Origin: JBDSKH01 sp035495435
GTDB lineage: Bacteria > Actinomycetota > Actinomycetes > Actinomycetales > Microbacteriaceae
Reading direction: 5' to 3'
Length of the DNA: 64,000 nt
Assembly (NCBI GenBank): GCA_035495435.1
Contig: DATJFV010000046.1
Span: 46,995-110,994 of the forward strand
Numbering within the stretch: position 1 is the first letter of the stretch; each line of letters opens with the position of its first letter. This document shows positions 40,301-49,768 of the stretch, one piece after another. Position numbers and translations under genes: made by a program. The notes beneath the pieces were generated by a model that was not told where the DNA came from, did no database searches, and saw only the letters and a list, made by a program, of their open reading frames with translations.

Positions 40301-41211
40301 AGCAGGTCCTCCGTTCCCGCGCGCTTCACGTAGATGCTGACGATGACGAGGATCACGAGCATCAAGACGATCGACAGCGCGGCAGCGGCTGGGTAGTTCT
40401 GCAGCTGCAGGAAGTTCGCCTCGATGACGTTTCCGATCATGGCGGTGTCGGGTGCCCCGAGGAAGCTCGTACTGGCGTTGATGTAGTCGCCCGACGCCGG
40501 GATGAAGGTGAGGAGGGTGCCCGAGACGACGCCGGGAAGCGACAGCGGAAGCGTCACCCGCAGGAACGTCGTCGTCGGGCTGGCATACAGATCGCCGCCG
40601 GCCTCGACGTAACGCAGATCGAGGCGTTCGAGCGAGGTGTAGATGGGCAACGTCATGAACGGGATGAAGTTGTAGGTCAGACCGAAGATGACCGCACCCG
40701 GGGTGCCCGTGATGTGCGCACCTTCCGGCAGGATCGTCAACGCGTTCAGCACCGTGAGCACCGGGCCCTCGTCGCTGAGGATCTGCTTCCAGGCCAGTGT
40801 GCGCAGCAGGAAGCTGATGAAGAACGGGGCGATGACGAGCGTCAGGGCCAGCGCCTGCCAGAGCGGGTAGCGCCGCAGTTTGACCCCGATGAAGTACGCC
40901 AGCGGGTAGCCGAACAGCAGGGCGAGAACCGTGGCCAGAGCGGCGTATCCGAATGAGCGGACGATGTGCGGGAAGTACGTCGTGATGACGGTGACGTAGT
41001 TATCCCATTTGAACGCGTACACGTAGTCGCCGATGTCGCCGAACGGACCGGGTGCCTTGAAGCTGGTGATGATCAGGGACACCAGCGGCACCAGGAAGAA
41101 CAGCGCCAGGTACAGGGCGCCGGGCAGCAGCAGGAAGAGCGCGATCGGGCTGCGGCGGCGGACGACAGGTTCGGCGACCGCCGGAGTCGACGCGAACGCA
41201 CCGAATGCCAC
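40297..41211 (-). CDS. Spermidine/putrescine-type ABC transporter permease (PotB-like)
   Basis: 304 residues, six membrane helices (first ~23-48). EAA loop: RYVEAGGDLYASPTTTFLRV, TLPLSLPGVVSGTLLTFIPA. Starts directly after the potA-like stop (41212) and overlaps potC. Forms the membrane channel with PotC. Confidence 0.92.
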   Translation of the reverse strand: MAFGAFASTPAVAEPVVRRRSPIALFLLLPGALYLALFFLVPLVSLIITSFKAPGPFGDIGDYVYAFKWDNYVTVITTYFPHIVRSFGYAALATVLALLFGYPLAYFIGVKLRRYPLWQALALTLVIAPFFISFLLRTLAWKQILSDEGPVLTVLNALTILPEGAHITGTPGAVIFGLTYNFIPFMTLPIYTSLERLDLRYVEAGGDLYASPTTTFLRVTLPLSLPGVVSGTLLTFIPASGDYINASTSFLGAPDTAMIGNVIEANFLQLQNYPAAAALSIVLMLVILVIVSIYVKRAGTEDLL

Positions 41212-42408
41212 CTAGGCCTCCTCGAGCTCGGATTCGAGCCGCTCGCGGCGCTGGGTCGCGATCTGGCTGGTGTCCTCATCGGGCTCGAACCGCGGCATGG
41301 TCGCCGGATCATCCTCGAGGCCGAATCCGTGGTCGATCGTCCAGGTGAGCCACACCTCGGCGCCGAGGTTCACGATCGGCCCGAACGCGAGGTTCTGCGA
41401 GAACACGGTCAGCAGACCGAGGCCGGGCACCTGCACCTGGTACTGGGTGCTCACGCCGCTGAACGAGACGTCGACCACCCGACCGGGACCGACGACGTTC
41501 AACCCGGCGGCGTCTTTGGGCTCGGCCGTGACCACCGCGACTTTTTCGGGGCGTACCCCGATCGTGACGTCGCCGGCGTGGCGCTGCGCGCGTTCGCGCG
41601 GCACCGACAGCTTGCGGCCGGCGATGTCGACGACGAGGGTGTCACCCTTCGACGAGGTGACCGGTCCGGTGAACAGGTTGGACTGACCGAGAAAGTTCGC
41701 CACGAACGACGTCCTGGGCAGCTCGTAGAGCTCCTCCGGGGCGCCCATCTGCTCGATCTCACCCTTGTTCATGACCGCGATGGTGTCGGCCATGGTCATG
41801 GCCTCCTCCTGGTCGTGGGTGACGTGCAGGAAGGTCAGCCCGACGTCTCCCTGGATCTGCTTCAGCTCGATCTGCATCTGTCGGCGCAGTTTGAGGTCGA
41901 GCGCGCCCAACGGCTCATCGAGCAGCAGCAGCGCCGGGCGGTTCACGACGGCACGGGCGAGCGCGACGCGCTGCTGCTGACCACCCGAGAGCTGCTGCGG
42001 ACGCCGCTGCGCCACATGGTCGAGTTCGACCAGACGCAGCGCCTCGTGCGCCAACTGCATCGCGTTGGGGATGTGGCGGCGCTTCAGGCCGAACGCGACG
42101 TTGTCGATGATCGTCATGTGCGGGAAGAGCGCGTAGCTCTGGAACACGGTGTTCACCGGCCGCCGGTAGGACTTGGTGGTGGTCACATCCTTGCCGCCGA
42201 TGAGGATGCGGCCCGCCGTCGGTTCCTCGAGTCCCGCGATGAGACGCAGGGTCGTTGTCTTGCCGCACCCGGACGGGCCGAGCAGCGCGAAGAACGATCC
42301 CGCGGGGATCGTCAGATCGAGCCGCTCGATCGCCGTGAACCCGGGGAACCGCTTCGTGATGCCGACCAGTTCGAGGTCGGCACCCGACTCGGCGAAACTG
42401 GTCGCCAC
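41212..42408 (-). CDS. Spermidine/putrescine-type ABC transporter ATP-binding protein (PotA-like)
   Basis: 398 residues from a GTG at 42408, 2 bases after the substrate-binding protein gene. Walker A GPSGCGKTTTLRLIAG (~36-51), Q-loop SYALFPHMT, signature LSGGQQQRVALARA, Walker B LLLLDEPLGALDLKLRR, His-loop FLHVTHDQEEA, then a C-terminal TOBE domain (~280-360). Energises the PotBC permease. Confidence 0.95.
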   Translation of the reverse strand: MATSFAESGADLELVGITKRFPGFTAIERLDLTIPAGSFFALLGPSGCGKTTTLRLIAGLEEPTAGRILIGGKDVTTTKSYRRPVNTVFQSYALFPHMTIIDNVAFGLKRRHIPNAMQLAHEALRLVELDHVAQRRPQQLSGGQQQRVALARAVVNRPALLLLDEPLGALDLKLRRQMQIELKQIQGDVGLTFLHVTHDQEEAMTMADTIAVMNKGEIEQMGAPEELYELPRTSFVANFLGQSNLFTGPVTSSKGDTLVVDIAGRKLSVPRERAQRHAGDVTIGVRPEKVAVVTAEPKDAAGLNVVGPGRVVDVSFSGVSTQYQVQVPGLGLLTVFSQNLAFGPIVNLGAEVWLTWTIDHGFGLEDDPATMPRFEPDEDTSQIATQRRERLESELEEA

Positions 42409-42410
42409 CG

Positions 42411-43619
42411 TCAGGCCCCCAGCAGCACGCTCTGGAACGCGGCGCCGAAGGTCTGCTCCTCAGCACCCGTCAGCGTGCGGAAGACCTTCACCGTCGACAG
42501 CGTCTGAGCGTCGGGGAAGATCAGCTGGTTCTCGGCCAGGTCGGGGTCGATCGCGGTCGCCGCCTCCTTCGCGCCGACGACCGGGGTGATGTAGTTCACC
42601 CACGCCGCCACCTCGGCCGCGATCTCGGGGTCGTAGTACCAGTTGATCAGGGCCTCGGCGTTGGCCTTGCGGGTCGAGCCGACCGGGATCAGGAAGTTGT
42701 CGTTCCACAGCGTTCCGCCGCCCGAGGGGATGCGGAACTCCCACTTGTCGCCCGCCTCCGCGTTCAGCGAGGTGATGTCGCCCGACCACACGATCGCGGC
42801 GAGCGTGTCCTCGTTCTGGAGGTCTTCGATGTAGGAGTTGCCCTTGATGTTGCGGATCTGGCCGCTGGTGACCTGCTCGCGGAAGATGTCGAGCGCGGCG
42901 TTGAACTCGTCCTCGCCCCAGTCGCCGGAGATGTCGACGCCGTTGTTGGCCATGATGATGCCGAGAGTGTCGCGCATCTCGCTGAGCACACCGACGCGTC
43001 CCTTGAGCGACGGGTCCCAGAGGTCGTCGACCGACTCGAGGCCATTGGGCAGCTTCTCCTTGTTCCAGCAGATTCCGGCGAAGCCGCCCTGCCACGGCAG
43101 CGACTGGGTGCGGCCCGGGTCGAAGTCGACGTTCAGGAGGTCGGGGTTGAGGTTGGCCTTGTTGGGGATGTTGGCGTCGTTCAACGTCTGGGTGTAGCCG
43201 CGGGTGATCCAGCGGTTCACCATCCAGTCGGTGAGGCACACGGTGTCGGCGCCGATGTCCTTGCCGAGGGCCAGCTGGTCCTTGACCTTGCCGTAGTAGG
43301 AGTTGTTGTCGTCGACGTCGACGCGGTACTCGGCCTGGATGCCGGTCGCCGCGGTGAAGGCGTCGAGGGTCGGGTGGTTGCCCGAGTCGTCCTCGTCGAG
43401 GTAGAGCGCCCAGTTCGCCCAGATCACGGACTTGTCGTTGGCCGAGTTGTCCGGCGGAGGCGTGGGCTTCGTGGAGCCGGTGGGGGCACAGGCCGCGAGT
43501 GCGAGGGCGGCCGCACCGCCGGTGGCGCCGGCCAGAACCGAGCGCCGGGTCACCTGGTGGCGACGAGCCTGCACGACGAGCGAGCGGATCAGCGGATCTT
43601 CGGGGAGGGAGTTCTGCAT
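42411..43619 (-). CDS. Spermidine/putrescine-type substrate-binding lipoprotein (PotD-like)
   Basis: 402 residues from the ATG at 43619, which has AAGGAG 7 bases before it. N-terminal Tat-like twin-arginine motif VTRRSVLAG and a lipobox ALAACAPTG. Mature part is a PotD-type periplasmic-binding fold: VIWANWALYLDEDD, YYGKVKDQLALGKDIGADTV, LPWQGGFAGICWNKEKLP, AAIVWSGDITSLNA. The aromatic and acidic positions are compatible with a polyamine ligand. First gene of the transport operon, behind a ~150-base leader with an AT-rich palindrome. Confidence 0.93.
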   Translation of the reverse strand: MQNSLPEDPLIRSLVVQARRHQVTRRSVLAGATGGAAALALAACAPTGSTKPTPPPDNSANDKSVIWANWALYLDEDDSGNHPTLDAFTAATGIQAEYRVDVDDNNSYYGKVKDQLALGKDIGADTVCLTDWMVNRWITRGYTQTLNDANIPNKANLNPDLLNVDFDPGRTQSLPWQGGFAGICWNKEKLPNGLESVDDLWDPSLKGRVGVLSEMRDTLGIIMANNGVDISGDWGEDEFNAALDIFREQVTSGQIRNIKGNSYIEDLQNEDTLAAIVWSGDITSLNAEAGDKWEFRIPSGGGTLWNDNFLIPVGSTRKANAEALINWYYDPEIAAEVAAWVNYITPVVGAKEAATAIDPDLAENQLIFPDAQTLSTVKVFRTLTGAEEQTFGAAFQSVLLGA

Positions 43620-43734
43620 GGGATGCTCCTTCAGCACGTTCGGAAGGCGGCGCCCGCGCGCCGTGGATCGATACTGGCACACCCTGCGCGGTGTCGGAAT
43701 GTTTTGAAGCTGTTTACGTCGATTCCGTCACATA

Positions 43735-43748
43735 GATTTTACGAAATC
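43735..43748. promoter_or_regulatory. AT-rich palindrome at the potD promoter
   Basis: GATTT-TACG-AAATC, perfect 5-base arms, overlapping a candidate -10 box. The minus-strand 10-mer CTGATTTCGT (43741-43750) occurs also at 62455-62464 beside the aldehyde dehydrogenase promoter. The gap 43620-43769 holds no gene; besides these sites I see only the potD ribosome site. Confidence 0.55.
43736..43741 (-). promoter_or_regulatory. Candidate -10 box (TAAAAT) of the potDABC-like operon
   Basis: TAAAAT on the minus strand, about 115 bases before the potD ATG. No convincing -35 box. Unlike most genes here this operon would have a long leader. Confidence 0.4.
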
Positions 43749-43769
43749 AGCGGTTTTCGGGCCGTTAAG

Positions 43770-46520
43770 CTACGGATTCCGAGGTGCGGGCGCGATCGGC
43801 GCGAGGCGCAGCACGGCGCGGACGGTGACGCCCTCCGTCGCGAGCCAGCATTCGCCGGGGGCGCTGCCCAGCGGCGGGGGAAGCTCCCGGGAGCGCAGGA
43901 GCGCGCGATGATCGGCCGGGGCGCAGCCGGTGAGCACGATCGGCCACTCCCGTCGCGCGAGGGTGAGAACCGGCCAGTCTGCCAGCCACGCGTCGGGGTC
44001 TCCGACGACCAGTGTCGGCACCGCGGATGTCATGACCTGAAGTGCGGACGCCTCGGGCACCGCTTCGTGGCCGAGGCGGATGACCCGCGCTCCCGCGCGC
44101 TGCGCGTCGTCGGCGATGGCACGAGGCCGCGCGGCGACGACAGCGAGCACCGGATGCGACGCCAGGCTCACGACGGCCGGCTCGGGCACCGCGGGGCGCG
44201 GCAGCTGCACTCCGGGTGTGCGCGCCACTTGGATGGCTGCACCCCGCCAGAACCCGGCGCCGGGCACGAGATCGGGATCCCATTCGCCGTGAGACCCCCC
44301 GGCCAGCAGGTGATCTTCGCGCGATGTCTGGCGCAGCAGCAGACGCGAGCCGAAGAGGCCGGCGAGCGACGCCAGGTCGCCTGCGGGGCGACGTGCGGTG
44401 ACGATGACTCGTCGGCTGCGCTCTCCCGGCTCGCGCAGGAGCACTCCCAGGGCGTCGATCATGTCGTGGCGGTAGTCCGGATCGACTCGGCCGAGCAGGG
44501 CGTCGAGGCCGTCGATGATGAGCAGCCCGTCGTGGGGAGGGTGGCTCACCTGCGACCAGGCGTCCGCGGGCTCGTCGGACAGCACGGCGACCGGAATCCC
44601 GGCCCGGCGTCCGGACTCGAAAAGCGTCGTGGCCAGGGTCGTGGCACCGGCTCCGGGAGCACCGAGGACGAGGAGATGCCCGTGCGTCGACGGGTCGTAG
44701 GCGGCGACGGGCTGGCGCTGCTCGGCCGGGAGATCGACGAGCCCGAAGGGAAGACCCGGGGCAGCGGGCAGATCGTCGAGGTCGAGTTGGGCCGGGAGCG
44801 GGTCGAGCCAGGGTCGTGGCGCGCTCGTCCCCGAGTTCACGACGGATTCCGGTGCGGTGGCGCAGCGCTCCGCGTCACCGGCTGACGCGAGTGCGATCTG
44901 CACCGGGCGCGCCCCGGCGTCCCCGGCGATGACGGCTCGGCCGCGCGGGGTGAGCGCGAGCCGCGAAGCCGAATCGTCGCCCACCATCGCGATGCTGTCG
45001 GATCGATCGGCGACGCGCAGCGAGATGCGCAACCCGATGTTGGCCAGCATGGCGTCACGCACCACCCCCGCCGGGCGCTGTGTGCAGAGGACCAGATGCA
45101 GCCCCAGCGATCGGCCGCGCGCCGCGAGGTCGGTGAACACCTCGTGCAGCGCGGGGTCCGCGGCCACCAGAGCGGCGAACTCGTCGACGACGATCACGAG
45201 CCGCGCCAGCACCCCCGGAGCCAGCTGCCCGATCTCGCGCGCGCCGTGCTGCGCGAGCACCCGCTCACGCCGGAACACCTCGGCCCGGAGGCTCTCGATC
45301 GCTCGCCGGGTCAGCCGCGCGTCGAGGTCGCTCAGGGTTGCGAGCACGTGCGGCAGCGGAGCGAGCGGGGTGAAGGCGGCGCCGCCCTTGAAGTCGATGA
45401 GGAGGAAGGCGACGTCGTCGGGCGATCGCCCGTGCGCCATGGCCAGCACCCAGCTGATGAGGAGCTCGCTCTTGCCCGATCCAGTGGTTCCTGCGACCAG
45501 TGCGTGCGGGCCATCCGCGACGAGGTCGAGCGAGACCGGACCCTCGACACCCACCCCGATCGCGGCGCTGAGACCCTCTCCACCGGACGTGCTGAGAAGG
45601 TCGCCCAGCGCCGCGCTCGGGGGCAGCGCTGCGCTCTGCGGACGCCGGCCCGCGGCATCCGCACGACGGGCGAGGCGCTCGGCGAGCACACCCGCCTGCT
45701 CGCGGGTGCAGGCGTACATCTCGTCGGTCACGTCGAGGACGATCCCACAGTCGGCCGGGAGGGCGTCGCGGCCGTCCGCCCACGCCACGACCAGGTCGGG
45801 CTCGTCGGGGCGCTGCCAGATGTAGCACTCCCGCTCGTGCGTCACGACATCGTGCGGAAGGACCCGCACCCACTCCTCTGCGCGCGGTGCGCACAGCACC
45901 CCGGTCTCGGGCGGGATGCGTCCGGCGAGCTGCACGGCGATGCCGCGCGCGACCGCACGCTCTGTGACGGAGCACCCGGTGATGCCGACGCCCCGTCCGG
46001 CGTCGATCAGCAGCGGAGCCGCGGGCACCTGCACCGCGAGACGGACCAGTTCGGGGAAGCTGTCCACGTCGCCGGTCAGTTCGACGCTGCGAGCGCTGTC
46101 ACCGGTGCCGACCCGCACCGCGAGCGGTTCCCGTGCGTCCCACGCGGGCGCCGAGGCCAGACCGGCCAGCCGCTGGCGCTCCCGCTCATGCGCCTCGAGA
46201 ATCCGCTGCCGGGCCTTCTGCTCGTCGATGCGGAGCCGCTCCCGCTCCCGCCGTGCCGTGCCGCGCCGGCCCCGCGCCCCGTCGATCACCCCGCCGAGGG
46301 CGACGACCGGCCCGAGCAGGGCGAAGAGCAGGCTGAACACCGACCCGGTCAGGGCCCAGAGCGCGAGCGACACGATGACGGGTGCGGCGGTGGCGATCCA
46401 CGGGAAGGGCGGCCGTGCGGATTGCTCGGGAGGCACGGGCACCGCGATCCGCTCGACGGGGGTGGGGGGAAGCACCCGCCCAGCCCACTGCACGCGTGCC
46501 GCGCACGGCGAGGTGCCCAC
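43770..46520 (-). CDS. FtsK/SpoIIIE-domain ATPase, EccC/EssC-like
   Basis: 916 residues from a GTG at 46520; the start is uncertain because no ribosome site is clear. Two membrane helices (~41-59, 61-79), a basic coiled linker, then an FtsK/SpoIIIE ATPase: Walker A LVAGTTGSGKSELLISW (Lys350), LLIDFKGGAAF, Walker B LVIVVDEFAALV (~441-452), and LVLCTQRPAGV. A second ATPase-like module is degenerate: GAPGAGATTLATT lacks the P-loop lysine, LLIIDGLDALL remains. This order (two helices, active then degenerate modules) matches type VII secretion EccC/EssC. No WXG100 substrate gene is in the window. Last gene of the nine-gene cluster. Confidence 0.85.
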   Translation of the reverse strand: MGTSPCAARVQWAGRVLPPTPVERIAVPVPPEQSARPPFPWIATAAPVIVSLALWALTGSVFSLLFALLGPVVALGGVIDGARGRRGTARRERERLRIDEQKARQRILEAHERERQRLAGLASAPAWDAREPLAVRVGTGDSARSVELTGDVDSFPELVRLAVQVPAAPLLIDAGRGVGITGCSVTERAVARGIAVQLAGRIPPETGVLCAPRAEEWVRVLPHDVVTHERECYIWQRPDEPDLVVAWADGRDALPADCGIVLDVTDEMYACTREQAGVLAERLARRADAAGRRPQSAALPPSAALGDLLSTSGGEGLSAAIGVGVEGPVSLDLVADGPHALVAGTTGSGKSELLISWVLAMAHGRSPDDVAFLLIDFKGGAAFTPLAPLPHVLATLSDLDARLTRRAIESLRAEVFRRERVLAQHGAREIGQLAPGVLARLVIVVDEFAALVAADPALHEVFTDLAARGRSLGLHLVLCTQRPAGVVRDAMLANIGLRISLRVADRSDSIAMVGDDSASRLALTPRGRAVIAGDAGARPVQIALASAGDAERCATAPESVVNSGTSAPRPWLDPLPAQLDLDDLPAAPGLPFGLVDLPAEQRQPVAAYDPSTHGHLLVLGAPGAGATTLATTLFESGRRAGIPVAVLSDEPADAWSQVSHPPHDGLLIIDGLDALLGRVDPDYRHDMIDALGVLLREPGERSRRVIVTARRPAGDLASLAGLFGSRLLLRQTSREDHLLAGGSHGEWDPDLVPGAGFWRGAAIQVARTPGVQLPRPAVPEPAVVSLASHPVLAVVAARPRAIADDAQRAGARVIRLGHEAVPEASALQVMTSAVPTLVVGDPDAWLADWPVLTLARREWPIVLTGCAPADHRALLRSRELPPPLGSAPGECWLATEGVTVRAVLRLAPIAPAPRNP

Positions 46521-46565
46521 GGCATCCGTGGAGCACCCCGCCTGTGAGCGAGAGGTCGCGAGGGG

Positions 46566-47468
46566 TCAGCTGACGACGAAGAACTGCTCGCCGAGGTCGA
46601 TGCGGGTGCCGCGGACCACGAAGTAGCGGCGGCCCGGCTCGCAGCGCCGCGGCTCGGCCTCGGGCTGACGCACCACCGAACCGTTCGTCGAGTAGCGATC
46701 GCTCACCCAGAACCGGCCGCCCTCCTGTCCGAACTCGAGGTGGGTCTTGGAGACCGACTTGCCGACGTCGAAGATCGACACCAGCTGGTCGACGTACTCA
46801 CCGGGCTGAGTCGCGGGATTGCGGCCGATGAGCCCGGCGCCCGAGACGGTCACACTCTCGCCCGTGCTGAACTGCAGCACGAAACGGTCCCCACCCCCGC
46901 CGGCGGGCACGATGCGGGTGGCTTCGACGTCCTCATCGTCGTCGAGCGCCGCTCCCCACGGGAACGGGTCGGGCATGGTGCGGGACCGCACACCCGCGGG
47001 TGCGGGTTCGTCCAGGTCGTTCTCGGGCATGGCGGTGTCCTTCCGGGGCTGAGAGTCGGATTCCGGGGGTTCTGGGGAGTCTGCGGGCGCGTCGGAATCC
47101 GGCTCCTCGGCAACCGGCTCCTCGGCAGCCGACGCCTCCACGACGGGCGCCGCGGCGAACGGCCACTCGGGCTCGACGGGCTCGACGACAGCGGTGTCAC
47201 GCGGCCCCGGCACGACGGCCGCGAGCACGAACCCGCACTCGCCGCAGAACACGTCGGCGACGTCGACGCGCGAGGCGCACTGCGGGCAGCGCGAGACGGC
47301 CGGGTCCTCACTCGTGGCGGATTCGGGGCCCGACGCAAAGCGGGCGTGGTCCTCGTCGGCAGCCCCGACAGACGCTCCGACGAGCGACTCGACGAGCACC
47401 GCGCGGCCGCATTCGCCGCAGAAGAGCGCTTCACCGGGCAGCTCGGAGCCACAGTATCGACAGATCAT
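46566..47468 (-). CDS. Double zinc-ribbon and FHA-domain protein
   Basis: 300 residues. Two N-terminal zinc ribbons: MICRYCGSELPGEALFCGEC (~3-20) and RCPQCASRVDVADVFCGECG (~60-78). A long acidic Pro/Glu/Ala linker (~85-180) follows. C-terminal FHA domain (~195-300) with LIGRNPATQPGEY, SVSKTHLEFG and WVSDRYSTNGSVV, the phosphothreonine-binding loops. ATG at 47468 overlaps the transglutaminase-gene stop. It is a likely reader of the cluster's Ser/Thr kinase, linking it to the EccC-like ATPase downstream. Confidence 0.9.
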   Translation of the reverse strand: MICRYCGSELPGEALFCGECGRAVLVESLVGASVGAADEDHARFASGPESATSEDPAVSRCPQCASRVDVADVFCGECGFVLAAVVPGPRDTAVVEPVEPEWPFAAAPVVEASAAEEPVAEEPDSDAPADSPEPPESDSQPRKDTAMPENDLDEPAPAGVRSRTMPDPFPWGAALDDDEDVEATRIVPAGGGGDRFVLQFSTGESVTVSGAGLIGRNPATQPGEYVDQLVSIFDVGKSVSKTHLEFGQEGGRFWVSDRYSTNGSVVRQPEAEPRRCEPGRRYFVVRGTRIDLGEQFFVVS

Positions 47469-49768
47469 TCGCGGGTCCCCTTGATCAGATTCCGAACACT
47501 ATAGCCACCGAGGGATCGCAGTGAAATGAGTGCTTTCAGGCGTCCCCGGCGGTTCACGTTGCCGTCGAGGACGGCTCTCAACTCGCTGACCGCGTCCCAG
47601 ACATGGTCGGCATCGGTGGGCTGCGGCTCATCCGGAGCGAACACCGCCCGGTCGGCGACCGCAGCCAGCACCCGGCTGGGGAGCGTGCCGACGACCCCGG
47701 CGAGTTCGGTCCTGGTCGCGGCCGGCGGGGGCGCGTAGCCGTGATCGATCACGGTGTCGGCGAACTCCTGCCATCCGCCGCGGATGCGTTGCAGCACGTC
47801 GGGCGCGGTGCGGCGCAGGCGCCGCCGGCGCAACTTGGCCAGCACGATCAGGGCGAACGGGGCGGTCAGCACGCCCGCGATCGCCAGCACCAGTCCGCTG
47901 ACGCGCAGGGCGGCGAGCAGCCCGGTCAGGAACGGGTCGAGACCCTCCGGGTTCTGCTGCTCGCTGTCGGGGGTGGACTGATCCTGGTTTGCGTCCGGCC
48001 GGTCGGGCGGCGGCGGCACGATCGACTGCGGGCGCGCCACCTGCGACGGGTCCTCGGGCTGCTCCTCCGGGATGGGCCGCTCCGCGGGCACGGGGTCGAT
48101 GCTCACCCAGCCGTACTCGGCGGTGTTGACTTCGATCCACGCGGTGACGTCGGCGCCGCGCACCCGCACCCCGTCACCAGCGGCATCGGTGCGGAACCCG
48201 AAGACGACGCGCGCGGGGAACCCCAGCTGCCGCGCCATGAGGGCCGCGGCGACCGCATACTGCTCGGCGTCGCCGATCATCTGCGGTGCGGTGAACAGCT
48301 CGGAGATCCGGTCGGCGGCGTGACCGGACCGGCTCGGGGGTTCGTCGGGTCCCAGGCCGTGGCTGATGTAGCCCTCCTGGGTCAGGCCCGAGATCGCGGC
48401 CACCAGTTGCGCTCCGGGGTCGGAGATGCCCTCGACGTAGCCGTCGAGATGCAGGGCCAGTGCGTCGGGGAGCTCGCCGAGACGCGGCACCGGTGCCGAT
48501 CCGGGGGTCGCGGCCGACAACTGCGCCTGGGTCGGCTGCGAGGGGATGACCGCTTCGAGCCGGTATCGGTCGCCCCCGGTCAGCCCGCCGATGACGGCCG
48601 CGGTGCCGCTGGTGTCGTTGTATGAGAAGGCGTCGCGCAGCCGCCCGGCGCGGTCTCCCTCGAACTGCACCGACTCCATCAGCCCCACGGTCGGCACCCA
48701 GACGCCGCGGTAGTCGGCGACCGTCACATCGAGCGAGACCCGGGTTCCGGTGATCGCCGACCGGTCGATGCCCGACGGGATCCGTACGAAGCTTCCCGAC
48801 GCGCTGTCGACCTTGTCGCTGCCGACGGCGTACACCACGCCGTCGTAGCTGTCGAGAGTGGCGATGCGGATGAGCGCGTTGTCCGGCAGACCGTCGACGG
48901 TGAACTCGGTCGCTCCAACTCGGTCGTCGTGCAGGTAGCGGCGCAGCCCCGACAGTGGGCTGGTGTACTCGCGCGGGTCGAAGGGCTGCTCGATCGCGGT
49001 GCGCAGCACGTCGCGCTCCCCCGTGGGCGGCAGCACCGTCGCGGCTCCGACCGACGCGACCGCAGCGACCGCCAGCAGTGCACCTCCGGCGACCAGGTTG
49101 CGCACGCCCGCCCCGCGGTCCACATCGCCCGTCCCCGCGGCATCCGTCGCCCGTGCCAAGGAACTGATGGCGTCCCGGCGCCTGAGCGACCTGCGCCAGA
49201 TGAGCCAGATCAGCACCACAGCCAGCAAGCCCAGCGCCGCCGGCACCGGCCAGGGCACGCTCTCGGGCCCGAACGCGATCCCCGCGATGAACATCGCGAT
49301 CGGGGGCAGCACGCCGAGCTCGCCCCAGCGGGCACGCAGCGCGACGCTCAGGGCCACGATCGTCCCGGTGAGCACCATGACGAAGGCGGGCACCAGAAGT
49401 GCCTGGTAGTCGGCCACGGGCAACGCGATCGTGAGCAGCTGTTTCCAGCCCAGTGCGATACCGGCGAGCAGATCGCGGATGCCGGTGAGCGAGGGCAGGA
49501 ACCCGGCGATCGCCCCGTCGGGCACCGCCAACGGGACCCCGGTGAGCACCAGGACGGCGAACCCGACGAGGATCACGACGTACGGCTTCCAGCGGAACCG
49601 CGCACCGAGGATCGCCACGACCGAGCCGAGCACCGTGGTGACCGCGGTCATGACGATGAACCGGGTGTCCTGGTAGATCGGCCACAGCGCGCACGCTGCG
49701 AGGGCGGTCGCCGCCCACAGCAGCAGGGTGTTGATGATGACGAACCCCGTCGTCAGCCGGCGGGTCAT
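47465..49768 (-). CDS. Transglutaminase-like membrane protein (TgpA/DUF3488 type)
   Basis: 767 residues. About seven membrane helices in the first 230 residues, an extracellular part with a transglutaminase-like core (QYAVAAALMARQLGFPARVV, then GVRVRGADVTAWIEVNTAEY, GWVSIDPVPAERP), a Pro/Gln-rich linker, a membrane helix (~625-648) and a cytosolic tail. In the core the usual catalytic Cys position near QYAVAAA reads Ala rather than Cys, so it may be inactive as an enzyme. Always seen with MoxR and DUF58 proteins; overlaps the DUF58 gene by 4 bases. Confidence 0.9.
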   Translation of the reverse strand: MTRRLTTGFVIINTLLLWAATALAACALWPIYQDTRFIVMTAVTTVLGSVVAILGARFRWKPYVVILVGFAVLVLTGVPLAVPDGAIAGFLPSLTGIRDLLAGIALGWKQLLTIALPVADYQALLVPAFVMVLTGTIVALSVALRARWGELGVLPPIAMFIAGIAFGPESVPWPVPAALGLLAVVLIWLIWRRSLRRRDAISSLARATDAAGTGDVDRGAGVRNLVAGGALLAVAAVASVGAATVLPPTGERDVLRTAIEQPFDPREYTSPLSGLRRYLHDDRVGATEFTVDGLPDNALIRIATLDSYDGVVYAVGSDKVDSASGSFVRIPSGIDRSAITGTRVSLDVTVADYRGVWVPTVGLMESVQFEGDRAGRLRDAFSYNDTSGTAAVIGGLTGGDRYRLEAVIPSQPTQAQLSAATPGSAPVPRLGELPDALALHLDGYVEGISDPGAQLVAAISGLTQEGYISHGLGPDEPPSRSGHAADRISELFTAPQMIGDAEQYAVAAALMARQLGFPARVVFGFRTDAAGDGVRVRGADVTAWIEVNTAEYGWVSIDPVPAERPIPEEQPEDPSQVARPQSIVPPPPDRPDANQDQSTPDSEQQNPEGLDPFLTGLLAALRVSGLVLAIAGVLTAPFALIVLAKLRRRRLRRTAPDVLQRIRGGWQEFADTVIDHGYAPPPAATRTELAGVVGTLPSRVLAAVADRAVFAPDEPQPTDADHVWDAVSELRAVLDGNVNRRGRLKALISLRSLGGYSVRNLIKGTRE

